From assembly GCA_015143295.1 (NCBI GenBank), contig JABCRI010001356.1, positions 62,001-126,000 on the forward strand: a stretch of DNA of 64,000 nucleotides, read 5' to 3'. This DNA comes from Tetracentron sinense. Lineage: Eukaryota > Streptophyta > Magnoliopsida > Trochodendrales > Trochodendraceae. This document shows, in pieces, positions 48,747-60,597 of this stretch (the first letter of the stretch is position 1; each line of letters starts with the position of its first letter). Below the pieces are notes generated by a model. That model had not been told where the DNA came from and searched no databases. It saw only the letters and a program-made list of their open reading frames with translations. The translations under genes were made by a program, and so were the position numbers.

Positions 48747-50144
48747 TATTAGCCTAAATGTTACAACCAAAGACACCCTTAATGATTTTGATAATAACAA
48801 AATAATGTAATGACTTATGTGTTACTAATGTCTTGGTTCAGTTATGTGAAATACAGTCTACCAAGAGCATTAGCACACCATTCAAGATATAAAGCATGAA
48901 AACAACACCAAAGAATAAGAATGATCCAAAGCAAGCCATCCAATCAAAGTGAAGAGTATATCAATCAAAAGCAAAGAGTCAAACTCATAATATGAAAATG
49001 AAGTCAAATAAGACAAGTCAAGATCATGTTTGAAGATCCTTGAAGACTCTCTTATAAGAAGGTTTAATGTTTTCTATTTTTATTAAGAGTGTTTAGGACT
49101 TTTGTAAAAAGTCAGTAAAGTTTGATGGTTGAAAACTGAATGACCTAGATTGACCATAAGAACCTTAAGACCAATATTGCACATCTTTATAATGTCCTTA
49201 GACATCATATAGAATGATTAAAAACATGATAAAGATATGACCAATCAAATCATGCATATCATCTAGGTTGGTTAAAGTAGAGTTTTGTGTGAAAAATCAC
49301 AAACCAGTCAACTGATTCTTGAAGAGAATCAAAACCAATCAACTGATTTAGCCCAGAACATTCTGTTTTTGACTGGTTGAAAACCAATCGATTGATTTGT
49401 GGAGGCCCACAAATCAATCGATTGATTTTGTTGGGAAAGAGATTTTAAGCTCTAACAGTTAGTTTTCAACGGCTATTTTTGCATTCAATGCAACTCCAAC
49501 GGCCATAAAACTTGGTTATAAATTGAGATGATTTATGAACTAAATAAAATACTCTAATCACTCTTATCATTCTATTACTCTCTCAATCATTCATTGATCC
49601 ATTTTTTGAGTAAAAACCCTAAAATCTCAAAAGAGTATATCTTAAGCTATTCAACTCCAATCTTTGAGAGATTTTTAGTGAGTGTTAAAGAGATCATCAA
49701 GCTCCTGTAAGGAGCAATTTGTGATTGTAATAAAATGTTCTTGAAATCAAGAATCGGTAAATTCTTGTCCTTGAAACAGGGAGTTTTGTGAAAGGTTTGA
49801 TCTTTACCCGTAAGAAAATTATGTGAAAGTCAAGAAAGGGGATTCTCTTATAAGTGTAAGGTTTGATCTTCACCCGTAAGAAGATCATGCAATAGTTTAT
49901 CATGTTGAATCTTCGAGTGGGAAAGCTTGAGGCAGGGACGTAGGCGAAAGTGCCGAGCCTCGAAAACATATAGCTTATGGTTGCTCTCTTCTCTTTATTT
50001 GTTGTTACATTAATTGTAGAATTGCTAAATTTTCATTCCCTTATTATTAGATTAATTAAATTTCCGCCAGAGGGATTAGGAAGAAAATTTGAATTTGCCA
50101 AGACCCTATTCACCCCCCCTCTAAGGTCTAATAGTTGGACAACA
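48747..50144 (+). repeat. 3' LTR of copia element
   Basis: About 1.40 kb. It starts TATTAGCC (TG decayed to TA) and ends GGACAACA. It is collinear with the 5' LTR. Confidence 0.9.
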
Positions 50145-51990
50145 AATACAAACACCACAATGGTGATTAATGGTATGGAAAATAGAAGGAAAAGATAAAA
50201 ACAATGAGTAGTCATCCATTTGCAATGATAACCAAAACATGGTAATGTCCTCCAGTTCTCTCCACAATGTCTATTGCAGCCTTAACTATCAGTCCATAAG
50301 AAGTTGGCCATTAACACAATCAAATATATATAAATGAGAAGATTTCACAGCCACAAATCTTGATATTATCAATATATAAAGCACAATACGATGATTCTAA
50401 AAGCATTAGAATAGACAAAACACAAACTATCCATGAAATTAGTTAAATAGGCATCTAGTTGATGAAATTGAACTAAATAGCTATAATGGAAAATGCAAAT
50501 AATTAAGCAGCCAACCTGCCAATTTTAAGTTTGGAACAATCTATCTATAGCTGGTTAAAACTTCTTCAAAGTCATAGCAAGGTGAATTATCTCTGTGAAA
50601 GCTAATTACCTCTTTATCATTGGTGGTGGCTGGCAAAATCAAAACAATCAAGTTACTTGTAGACAACAAGCACTTTAAATAGGAGAACTGTTATCAGCTA
50701 ATAAAGAAAAGAGAGAGAGAACTGAAACATAAAAAATCAAAATCTTCCAACGAATAGAGGATCGCAACTGACCATCACCAAACCCGAAGGAAAAGAATCA
50801 AGTCTTTCCAATTATCGAAATGGCTTGCTCATACGGATTAGGTGTATCACCAATTGTGTGTTGGCTCTGATTCTTGAATGAGTGCTTTCTTTTAATAACA
50901 AAATAAATGCATTGGTTTCCAAGAAATGGAGATAGTTAAGGAGAACATTATTTAAAGTCCAATTTTTCCAATAGCACCAATACTCATAGTTACCAAGTCT
51001 GGGATCGGGAATTATAAAAATAATAAATAAAAACTGAAAAAATTTGGAAAATATGGGGAAAGATAATAAAAAATATAAAATAAAATTACTAATTATGAAA
51101 ATTATAAATATATTCCATATATTAGATATTTATTCGAAACTTTTTAAAAAATTGTAAATTGTTCGTGTTTAATTCGTGAAATTTGTAACTTTTTGAAAAA
51201 GTGACTTTTTTTTTAAAGTCGTGAATACTTTGCGAATTAATTGTTCAACAACAAATTTGGTTATTATTTGGAAATTTTACAAAAAATTCAAAAAAAAATT
51301 GTTAGTATGCCAATACTCAATCTGATGGAAATCCAAGTTGTTGGAAGTTGGAAATTTCCATGCAATGGGTACAAACTATCAGATGTTGAAAATCAATCTG
51401 AATGCATGAATGATCCTAACCATCAAATAAATAGCATTTTATTGAATAAGGAAATCAACAATTAACTAAAACAACCGAATCAGGTTTATATATATATTAT
51501 TCAACGGGTTTTATTTTCAACAAGAGATCTCTACGTTTAAAGCTTAGAATGTCAATGTGCAATACAATTAAGTACTCATAAATAATGGAGAATATGAAAA
51601 TTATAATGTGCCTTAAATAAAAGACGTTGGTTCCATCACTTTCACAAACCTATCCTTTCGTTGCTTTTAGTCAAATAAATTCCAAGAATAATATTTGACG
51701 ATACTAAACCTAATTCCCTCAAGGCAACTGAAACTTGCAAAAGACAAAGGCCTATTCAGGGCTTCAAAAATTCTAAGTATGCAAAAGAGAAGAAGAGATG
51801 ATAATAAATTAAGAAAAAGAAAAATCGATTACCACAAGAAGAACAAAAAATCTCTTAACATCCAAATGGAGATGCATATACTTTTACATAACACATAAAT
51901 ATCAAAGTCCAAGGTGAAAAAAAATATAATTGGAGGTGCAACGTTCCCATAGTTGTTCCTAACTACTACAACAGTTATAACGGCAATTAG

Positions 51991-52350
51991 AGCTATAAAC
52001 AGAGTGAATTCAATGCAGATAATGGTATATTTGAATTCATATCCGATTATATATCCAACTATCTGAATCCGAATAAATATTCGGCGAATAGTGAAATATG
52101 ATATTCTTATCAGATTCCGATTAAAATATTTGAATTCGAATAGTATTTCAATGATCCGATTACTTTTTAAATTTTTTTACAAAATATAAATTAATTTTTT
52201 TTAATGTAAAATATACATAAATTATATTTTTTTTAAATAGTAAATTAATATTTTATCTCTATTTATACTAAAATTAAAATTTTAATGTATTAAATTATAT
52301 ATAAAATATATATTTTAAGGTTATTTTAGTTTTATAAACTTACACTATTA
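51991..52350. mobile_element. Half-MITE at left inversion breakpoint of copy B
   Basis: Homology to copy A stops at GTTATAACGGCAAT (compare 3258-3273). TTAGAGCTATAAACAGAGTG then begins an AT-rich segment with CATATCCGATT motifs, ending in (TA)n(GA)n. A similar end, TTAGGTGTATAAACGGATGC, is at 60057. These look like the two inverted ends of one element separated by the inversion. Confidence 0.5.
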
Positions 52351-52370
52351 TATATATAGAGAGAGAGAGA

Positions 52371-53532
52371 GAGGAGGTGAATAGTCAGCCTAGCTAATTA
52401 AAATTTATAATCAGCTCACCCCCTTTATACCGTTGGATTTTAAACAAGGGCCAAGATTAAATGAGACCTTCTTTATTCTAATTTTCTTATTACCCATAAC
52501 ACCCATATTAAAGTTAGAAGAACGTTCTCTTCTTTCTTCTCCAACACGTTCTTTCTTCTTCTCTAACACGTTTTTTCATCATCCTCATCCTCATCCCCAT
52601 CTAATCGTAGGTACCAAAATTTACCATCATCCTCATCTCGCGAGAGTGATATGGAAAGGTTTTCCATATGATAACAAAAATTGGATTTGGGCTTTTAATT
52701 GGGGAATAGGGATTTGAGTTTTTCATTGGGAAAAAAAATTTGAAATCTATGTTTGCACTCCTCTATGTTTGCACTCCTCTGCTCCAAATACAACCCTTGG
52801 GTAGTAATTCCACAAACCTTTCAATAATTTAATTTATTAGCCACGAATTGGCATGAACTCAAGTGGTGGCTTTGATTCTAATATGAGTCATGTTGGTCAT
52901 CTGATTTCGCCCATTTCTTGTGATCTATTTGATTGTAGTTGTGCACACACAAATTCCAAATAAAAATTCATATGGAGGAAATGTTTCATTCATTGCCTCT
53001 CTGTGAAGTTACCATCACTTTCTTAGAAATCTGCTTTGTGTAAAGCTCCATATCATCAACAAGCAAAATAACAATGATTCGGTTTTGGATCTCAAGTGGT
53101 GGTTGCGATCAATCAACTATCAATAACATGGTTAACGTACAAAAAGGAGAAGGAGAGAATGAGGGTTTGTGAACCCTAGATCTAAGTGGGAGAGAGAAAG
53201 AGGAGAGAGGGAGAGAGGAGAGAATGATGAGTTAAGATTTCTTACTGGAAGGGAGCCGGAGAAACTTCGCACCGATCGTATTTTTTTCGTACCGATCGGA
53301 GGCATGAAGAGAGAAGGTCATTTTGAATGTGTTGGGGAAGAAGAAAGAACATGTTAGAGAAGAAAGAAGAGAACATGCTTCTAACTTTAATATGAGTGTT
53401 TTGGGTAACAAGAAAATTAGAATAAAGAAGGTCCTATTTAATCTTTGACCCTTGTTTAAAATCCAACGGTATAAAAGGGGTGAGCTGATTATAACTAACT
53501 TATAATCATCAAGGCTGACTAATCACCTCCTC
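52371..53532. mobile_element. 1.16 kb fold-back element with ~200 bp inverted repeats
   Basis: The left arm from GAGGAGGTGAATAGTCAGCC (52371) matches the inverted right arm GAGGAGGTGATTAGTCAGCC (ending 53532) for over 200 bp, including ACCGTTGGATTTTAAACAAG and CATATTAAAGTTAGAAG. The interior has no recognisable transposase. It inserted in a TA/GA microsatellite, so the target duplication is unclear. MULE-like or fold-back class is likely. Confidence 0.8.
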
Positions 53533-55464
53533 TATATGTGTATACACACACACACATATATATATCTATAAAGTCCACTAGAATGTTTTATTTATAAACC
53601 ATATCTAATGTCTAAACATGGGATGTCTCTAACATATTCATGGTTGTTTATTTAAAAAAAAAAAAACTCTTTGGACATTATGAGATAGAATTATAAAGTA
53701 TGAGTGTTTCAAGATCCAAATTTAGGATAATGAGGTTTAGAGAAGGATAAAGGTTAGAACCCTCAATTGAGATTTTAGAGCTAGAGCAGCACTATGTTTA
53801 AAATCATATACTTTTACCATCACTAAGGTGGGTTGTATATATTAAGGTGTGCCCACAACACTAGAACCGCAAGTACAGCTCCACCAACTTATTATTTCTA
53901 AAATGAGAAGAGACACTAATCTTGAAAGTACATTCAATGTCCTTGCATATAACAAAATGAGAAGAGAAACTAATCTTGGAAGTACATTCAATGTTCTTGC
54001 GTATATATACCCCTAATGGTTGCTTGTAGACCATTGTGTTGGATATTTAAGTACATCACATAATTTTCTCGAGGGACTCTTGCCAAAAAATTTACCCAAT
54101 GTTTTGGAGCGAATACTAAAAGTTATAAGCAAATACATTTTTTAGTTATATCCTCAAAACTTCCTGCACATGGGATAAATGACAAATTGTGATTGGCATG
54201 GGTGGCCAACGTAGGAATATTTATGCAAGGGTCCTTCCAAGATTTGCAATCTTGTACATTGGCAAAAAGATACTTTGATAGCCTTAGTGAGCCTTACTTA
54301 TCCTAAGAGAATTAGCATGGACCTTTGTAGGGGCATATTTCATGGTTCAAATTTCCTCGTATCGATACGTATCCATCGATGCGATCATTTTTTTAAGTTT
54401 TCAAAATGATCGATACGTATCCTCTTATGTAATGCAAAAAAATATAGCATGTTGGTATTGTATTATACTATTTTGGTTGTATTGATACCAATTATTTTAT
54501 GACATTTATCAATACATATGAATGAGAGTAAGAATACCCTCTTTTGAGTTTTTAAACCTCATTTTCTTTCTCCTTTGGTCTATTCCTAATAATGATATTT
54601 TCATCATTAATAAATCATTGAAAAACTTATTTAATTTTTGTGAAAATTGAATCGAAGTTCAAGGAATATTTCACTATTTATTTAGGTATGCTCTAACTAG
54701 GAAAATTTCATCCTTAAGAGCTTCACCGATGATTCAATCCAAGACCTCCTCTTAATGAGTGGCACACCTTAACTTCTTAACTATACTTATTTTTTCAATG
54801 TTTCATACAAGGACACTACTCGTTATTCATTTTCTTTGGTGCCTTTTTTTATTCACACTATCATGCATATGAACTGATATTTATTTATATTTGAGGTTGA
54901 GTTCTTACTGAACATAGACTCAGGTTAAACAAGTTCAGGCCCACCTTGGGCTTAGCTTGAACTCAAAAATATTAATTGAACTAGGCTTAGGCCCTATGAT
55001 CTAGGCAGAGTTTGGGCCCAAGATGGGCTTGGATATGGTGTTAATTAATAGACTAAGTTGGGCCCAAATAAGCCTCATTTTTGGGATTAAAAACCCTTTA
55101 AATGACCAATGTAGGTTTGAAAATTCCTAACTCGTGAGTGTAAATCACACTTCTTCGAGCCTTAACCTTTGTGGCAAACCGATATGGAATTGAGCCTAAA
55201 TCAGTCGGTCACTTTATCAAGCCTCCTGCGAACATCTCATCCTACTAAGAACAAGACAAGTGTCCAAAGTTGTGAAAATTATTGAAGAATACAAATTATG
55301 ATAATGAGTGAGTGTGATAGAAAAAAGATTAAGACAATAAACTAATATTTTTAAAAAAATTATTAATTTGGATTCATGCCAATTAGGTCTACAATTGTGG
55401 CTATTTCCTTAGACAACTAAGGAAGAAGTTTAGAAGTAAAAGAAGAACTCTTGCTAAGGAGAAA

Positions 55465-57567
55465 ATGGGAGGTAGGGATGCTAATATTCGTTCTATAGAA
55501 GACTTTTGTTCTTTTATCAACGAGCTTGCTCTTATTGATGCAGGATACACAGGTAATAAGTTCACATGGTGCAACAACCAGAAGGGGAATAACAAAATCT
55601 ATGCTAGATTAGACAGAATTATGTATAATGCTGCTTGGGATTTCAGGTTTCCGAATACTCAAGTCACTCATTTATCACGGCTGAATTCTGATCATGCTCC
55701 TCTTCTGCTAAATTTTAGAAGGGAAGCTCTTCATCGTCCTTCTCAGTTCAGATTTCAAAAGATGTGGATCTCTCATCCAGGTTTTAAAAGGTTAGTAGAG
55801 GATTCTTGGAATTTGCCAATTTCAGCTAACCCTATTTTATCTTTCTTTCTTAAACTTAAAAGACTTAAAGTTTCTCTAAAGGGGTGGAATAAAGAGGTTT
55901 TTGGGAACATTTTCTCCAAGATTAAAGATTTGGAGGAAAAAATTTGTGTTTCTGAGATAGCTCTTCAAGATCTTTGGGATGATGATCAGGAAAATATTCT
56001 GTTAGCTCTCAAAGATGATCTTCAAAAAGTCCTTATTCAAGAAGAGATTTTTTGGAGACAAAAATCCCGCATTAAATGGCTGAAGGAAGGGGATAATAAC
56101 ACAAAATTTCGTCATTCTGTTGTCAACCAAAGAAGGAAAAGAAATAGCATCCAAAAAATAAAGAACTCCCAGGGTATTTGGATTGATGACTCTCAAGGTA
56201 TTGCTTCAGAGGTGGTTGAGTATTTTCAAGACCTTCTGGCTTTTGATAACTGTGTTATTGAGGATTGTATCTTAAAGAATATCCCTTCTCTGGTTTCGGC
56301 TGAAGAAAATATTTCTTTGATTGCTTCTCCCTCTCTGGAAGAGATTCAGAAAGTGGTCTTTAACATGGATGCTGACAGTGCTCTAGGTCCGGATGGCTAT
56401 GATGGGTATTTTTATCAAGAATGCTGGGATATTATTAAAGAAGACTTGTTGTCTGCTGTGTCTCAATTTTTTTCTGACCCTCATTTTCCTAAATCGATAA
56501 ATGCCACAGCTATTGCTTTAATTGCTAAAAATGAAAAACCTGCTACCTTTGCTGATTACCGTCCTATAAGCCTTTGCAATTTTTTGTATAAGATATTTTT
56601 TAGAATTCTTGCTGATCGTCTTGGGGCTGTTCTCCCTAACATCATTTCAGAGGAACAAAGTGTTTTTGTTAAAGGGCGTAATATTACGGAAAACATCACA
56701 ATTGCTCAAGAAATGGTCCATGAAATTGACAGGAAAACTTTTGGAGGAAATTTAGTTATTAAACTGGATATGGCTAAAGCATATGACCGTATGGAATGGG
56801 GTTTTCTTTTAGCAGTTCTTCAAAAGTTTGGATTTTGCGAAGATTTTATCATATTCATTCAGGCCTGTATTTCTACTCAATGCTTCTCTATTATTATCAA
56901 TGGCACTTTGCATGGTTTCTTTCAAAGTTAGAGAGGTTTAAGACAGGGAGACCCTCTTTCTCCTGCTCTGTTCATTTTAGCAGAAGAGGTCCTTAGTAGA
57001 GGTCTTAAAGAGATCTTATCAAATCAAACCTGCGCCTACAATATTGGGAGGTATGGTTTTCCTGTTTCTCACCTTTTATTTGCTGATGACACACTCATAT
57101 TTTGTAATGGCAGATCTAGTTGCTTGAACAGTATTGCTGATTTTGTAAAAATCTATGAAGCTTCATCTGGTCAAAAAATTAACATACAAAAAAGTTCTTT
57201 GTTTTGTTTGGAAAAGCTTCCTATATCCAGAAAGAGAGCTATCTCTATATGCACTGGGATTAATTTCAAACAATTACCTTTCACCTATCTTTGTATTCCC
57301 ATATTCAAAGGAAGACAGAAAAGGTCTTATTTCTTTCATCTGATAGAGAAAATTCAGAGAAGAATTTCTGGTTGGTCCGGCAAGCTTTTATCTTCAGAAG
57401 GGAGGTTGATTCTGATTAAACATGTGTTATCTTCCATTCCTACTTATATCTTATCGAGTATTCATATCCCTGTGAGTATTAGCTCATCTATTGATTCCTC
57501 TATTGTTAAATTTTTCTGGAACAATTCGGATCTCTCTAAAAGGAGACATTGGGTTGCCGTACTCTGA
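55465..57567 (+). pseudogene. LINE ORF2: endonuclease C-terminus and reverse transcriptase
   Basis: Codons from 55465 read GGRDANIRSIEDF, GNKFTW and LNSDHAPLLL, the end of the apurinic-type endonuclease. Reverse transcriptase follows with ALGPDG, YRPISLCNFLYKI, KLDMAKAYDRMEW, a single TAG stop at 56929-56931 just before RGLRQGDPLSP, and HLLFADDTLIF with the catalytic FADD (57070-57105). The frame stays open to 57567, then shifts. This would be the target-primed reverse transcriptase. Confidence 0.93.
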
Positions 57568-58368
57568 AGGTGATTTGGGTATCAGAAAAATGTCAGAATT
57601 TTCTTCAGCTTTCAGAGTTAAACAAGCGTGGAATATATACACCTCCGAATGTCTTTGGTTGCGGTTCTTTAAAGCAAAATATAGTGTTATTCATGTTTGG
57701 AATGCTTTGCCTATACGGGGAACGTCAAAATTATGGCAAGATATTTGTAGTGTTTTCCAGTGTATGCTGTCCAACTCAACTGTGCTTATTGGGAAGGGAT
57801 CTACAATCAACTTTTGGTTTGACCATTGGAGTGGGGAGGAAGCTCTAATTAATGAAGCCATATCCCCTCCTTCTATCAACCCAAACATTGGTAACATCCT
57901 TGACTCAACTGGTAACTGGAATTTAACTCAGGTTAGCCCCTTTTTGTTGCCTTCTTCTATTGATAATATTAAAGCTGAAGGTTTTTTTACCTCAAATGAT
58001 GAAGATGTTACTATTTGGAACAAGACTCCAAATGGGAAATTTTCTGTTAAATCAGCATGGCAAGCTATAAGGGAGAAAAATCATGATCACCCTTGGTATT
58101 CAATTTTATGGCACCCTATTATCCCTACTAAATTTTAGATTTTTTGCTGGAAACTTTTGAATAATGCTATTCCAACTGATTCGGCTGTTCAAGGATTGGG
58201 CATTCCTATGGCTAGTAGATGTTACTGTTGTGAGAATATCAGGATGGAAAATGTCTATCACTTGTTTATCAGAAGTGATATTGCTACTAAACTCTGGAAT
58301 TTTTTCTCCAATTGCTACATCGTCCCAGTCTTTTCTCGAGATAATATTCAATGTCGTATTAAGAGGTA
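57500..58368 (+). pseudogene. LINE ORF2 continuation: thumb and zinc-binding reverse transcriptase tail
   Basis: After a frame change near 57555, the protein continues as SEGDLGIRKMSEFSSAF, FWFDHWSG, VTIWNKTPNGKFSVKSAW. A stop at 58136 is followed by FCWKLLNNAIPTDSAVQGLG and CYCCENIRMENVYHLFI, the zf-RVT region (CX2C...H). Confidence 0.88.
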
Positions 58369-58639
58369 GATCCGCAGCTTTTCTTCTAGAACAAATGTGC
58401 TTCATTTACTTATCCCAGCTTTGATAGTTTGGGAAATCTTGACTGAAAGATGTCGAAGAAAATATGACTCTAAGGCTAGAAGAGGTGGAACTTTGATGAA
58501 TATAATAAAAAGAAAAATTCTGGACATTGGTTCTCTCTATACAAAGAATGATCTAAATCTAATTCCCATTGGTGGATTGAATCGGCATGTTAATTCGAAC
58601 TTCAAGATGGTTTTTGTTAAGTGGCTTTGTCCTCCAATG

Positions 58640-59128
58640 GGAGAAGGAAACTTAATATTGATGGTGCCTCGAGAGGAAATCCAGGGATATCAGGTGGAGG
58701 AGGTGTTATCAGAAATCATAATGGAGACATAGTAGCTGGTTTTTTTTTCTTACTATGGTGTTTTTACCAACAACTTGGCGGAGATGCAGGCTCTTATTGA
58801 TGATCTTTTGTTATGCCATCAACTTGATATTCAATATGTTGATATAGAAACTGATTCTCAAATTTTGGTTGACACTTGGAATGGTAGGGGATCTCATTCT
58901 TGAAAGAACTGGTATAAAGATATCAAGATCAAAGCCTTGCTTTTGGATAGTAATTCTCTCAAGCATGTTTATAGAGAAGCCAACTGTGTAGCTGATGGAT
59001 TAGCCAATATAGAATGCGAGTTGAAGGTATCTAACTCTTTTTCTTCTGCTAATATCCCGGCTGAGATTAATGCTTTAAGTCGATTGGATAACATGGGTAT
59101 TGGTAATATCCGAGTTGTTAAGACTTGA
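58640..59128 (+). pseudogene. LINE RNase H domain
   Basis: KLNIDGASRGNPGISGGGGV, NLAEMQALIDDL, ETDSQILVDTWN and REANCVADGLAN hold the Asp-Glu-Asp-Asp active-site series of plant-type RNase H. There is a frameshift at the poly-T run (58741) and a TGA stop near 58902. Confidence 0.88.
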
Positions 59129-59177
59129 TTTTGGTTTTTTAGTTAGGGTTAGGCATTTTTTGTCCCCTTGTTTGTAT

Positions 59178-59330
59178 TGTAGGGGTAAGGTTTATGTCCC
59201 CCCCTTCTTAGTTGTGTTATTTTTTGGTTTGGTTGTAGGGGTAAGGTTTATGTCCCCCCTTTCTTTAGCTTTTATTCTCTTTATTGGTCTAGTTGTAGGG
59301 GTAAGGTTTATGTCCCCCCCATTTTATTTT
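59178..59330 (+). repeat. Triplicated motif in LINE 3' region
   Basis: TTGTAGGGGTAAGGTTTATG followed by a run of C occurs three times (about 59176, 59233, 59292), period about 57 bp, before the poly-A tail. Confidence 0.88.
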
Positions 59331-60055
59331 ATTATTAATAAACCGGTAGGGGTCCATGCCAAACCCCCCACTCCCCCTGAGTGGCTTTAATTAAAAAAAA
59401 AAAAAATTTATTGAATTAAAGATTTCAAATAATAGAACTCTTAGCGAATAAATTTGGAGGGAATTTGGAAAAAAGGATTTATGATAATATTTATTGTATC
59501 ATCGAAGATATATACGAAGGAGCACTAATTAACAAGATAACAATTCATGTGAAATAGGTTTACATCAACATGCAACTGAGTCTATATAATTTTTCATTTG
59601 TTATGAACGAATAGATGGCTCATACTGAATGCAACTTTAGTAGAAAAAAATAGGAGTAAGATGCTATTTGAGATTGACGACCAAGAGATACCTAAAGGGA
59701 CTATTGTGCTCAACTATCTATAAAGATTGAGAGATTAAGGAGGATATTGCTCATAAAGTGGATCATGTATTTTCAAAGTGTTGGTGTGATTAAATCATTC
59801 CAAGCAAACAAAAAGAAAATTTTTATAAGACAACGATAAAGCCAACTATGCTTTGTGGAGGAAAATGTTCCTTACATTTGAGTTATTGTAGTGTGATTAG
59901 CAACATCAATATTTTAGGATAAATTTCAATTGTCCTCAATTGAATTACTAACAACATTGCCAAAGTTGCCTTAAAATGCAATGTCGATAATATTATATAT
60001 ATTATAAAATAATTCGAAACTATTAAAATTTGCAAATAGACAAGGTTGTTATTGT

Positions 60056-60225
60056 TGTTAGGTGTATAAACGGATGCGGATATCTGATTCATATCCGAGT
60101 CCGTTGACTCAAATAATTATCCAAATAGGTATCCGATGGAGTGCATTCAAATAGTAATTTTACTATTCGTTTATAATCGGATACTGGTATATCTGATTGC
60201 TTATATATATATATATATATATGTA
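60056..60225. mobile_element. Half-MITE and (TA)n at right inversion breakpoint
   Basis: TTAGGTGTATAAACGGATGC begins sequence with GATATCTGATTCATATCCG, ending in a TA run (60205-60222). Block II resumes after it in the original orientation. Pairs with 51991-52350. Confidence 0.5.
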
Positions 60226-60597
60226 TATAATTATTAGATTTACTATACTAATGTATACATAATATTATTAAAATGTAGATTTTATGATATAAGAAAATAA
60301 CTTATGCTGAGAGTATATGAAATCATAATTTATACAATTTTGATAAGTATGAGTTGAATAGATTGAATGAAAGAGTGAAGTTATATAATTTTAATATGCA
60401 GCTTTTTCTCAAGCAAAAATGAAAAAGAGTTATTACGTAAAATAATTATATCTTTTAAATGCTAATTTTATTTTATTATTATGTTTTGATGAAATAGTTT
60501 ATAAAGGAAATTTTATATATAGACATGCTCTGAACGTGCTTCGACCATAGGGTGTTTCCAAATATAGAAGTACTGATCTTTAAGTCTCACTCCCACT

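Larger units (their letters stand above)
43505..50144 (+). mobile_element. Ty1/copia element, gag-only, non-autonomous
   Basis: A 6.6 kb element in intron 5 of pseudogene B with target duplication AATAC (43500-43504, 50145-50149). LTRs are at 43505-46381 (interrupted) and 48747-50144. The site TGGCATCGGGGCC (46384-46396) is a decayed initiator-Met primer-binding site. Only a copia gag follows; no protease, integrase, reverse transcriptase or RNase H remains before the 3' LTR. Copy A has the empty site at about 1343-1350. It lies 10 nt from the acceptor of exon 6. Confidence 0.9.
27346..51734 (-). pseudogene. RGLG: RGLG copy B, decayed tandem duplicate
   Basis: Exon equivalents: 11 27346-27435, 10 27548-27604, 9 27693-27819, 8 28031-28157, 7 38171-38276, 6 43418-43494, 5 about 50212-50309, 4 50516-50629, 3 50773-50889, 2 51650-51734. 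Exon 8 lacks one base relative to copy A, a frameshift near 28130. In exon 7 the Trp of GDGPW is a TAG stop (38228-38230). In exon 5 both splice sites are altered. Exon 4 has a stop at YR*IVPNL. Exon 3 has lost about 23 bp and its acceptor AG. In exon 2 the acceptor is gone and the MIDAS Asp is Tyr (GIYLTKSNE). Exon 1 is not found. Three large retroelements separate the exons. It cannot encode a ligase. Confidence 0.92.
55451..59406 (+). mobile_element. L1-type LINE, 5' truncated, with RNase H
   Basis: ORF1 and most of the endonuclease are missing. The element starts within the C-terminal endonuclease, runs through reverse transcriptase, a zinc-knuckle region and RNase H, and ends in a 3' region with three repeats and a poly-A tail (59392-59406). 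Copy A lacks it (site near 18365-18390). About ten bases of the target are missing and no target duplication was identified. RNase H at the end of ORF2 marks the plant L1 subgroup that gained an RNase H domain. Confidence 0.92.
53560..60055 (-). repeat. Block I of the locus duplication, copy B, inverted
   Basis: Reverse-complement homology to copy A 3270-3511 plus 15730-21400, with a LINE inserted at 55451-59406. Copy B lacks the Tat/Ogre element, the solo LTR and the 1.2 kb insertion found in copy A. Confidence 0.85.

Noticed and set aside
52433-52717. 94-codon ORF in the fold-back element as a transposase piece
   Set aside because: The sequence is mostly the inverted-repeat arm and shows no catalytic or zinc-binding motif.
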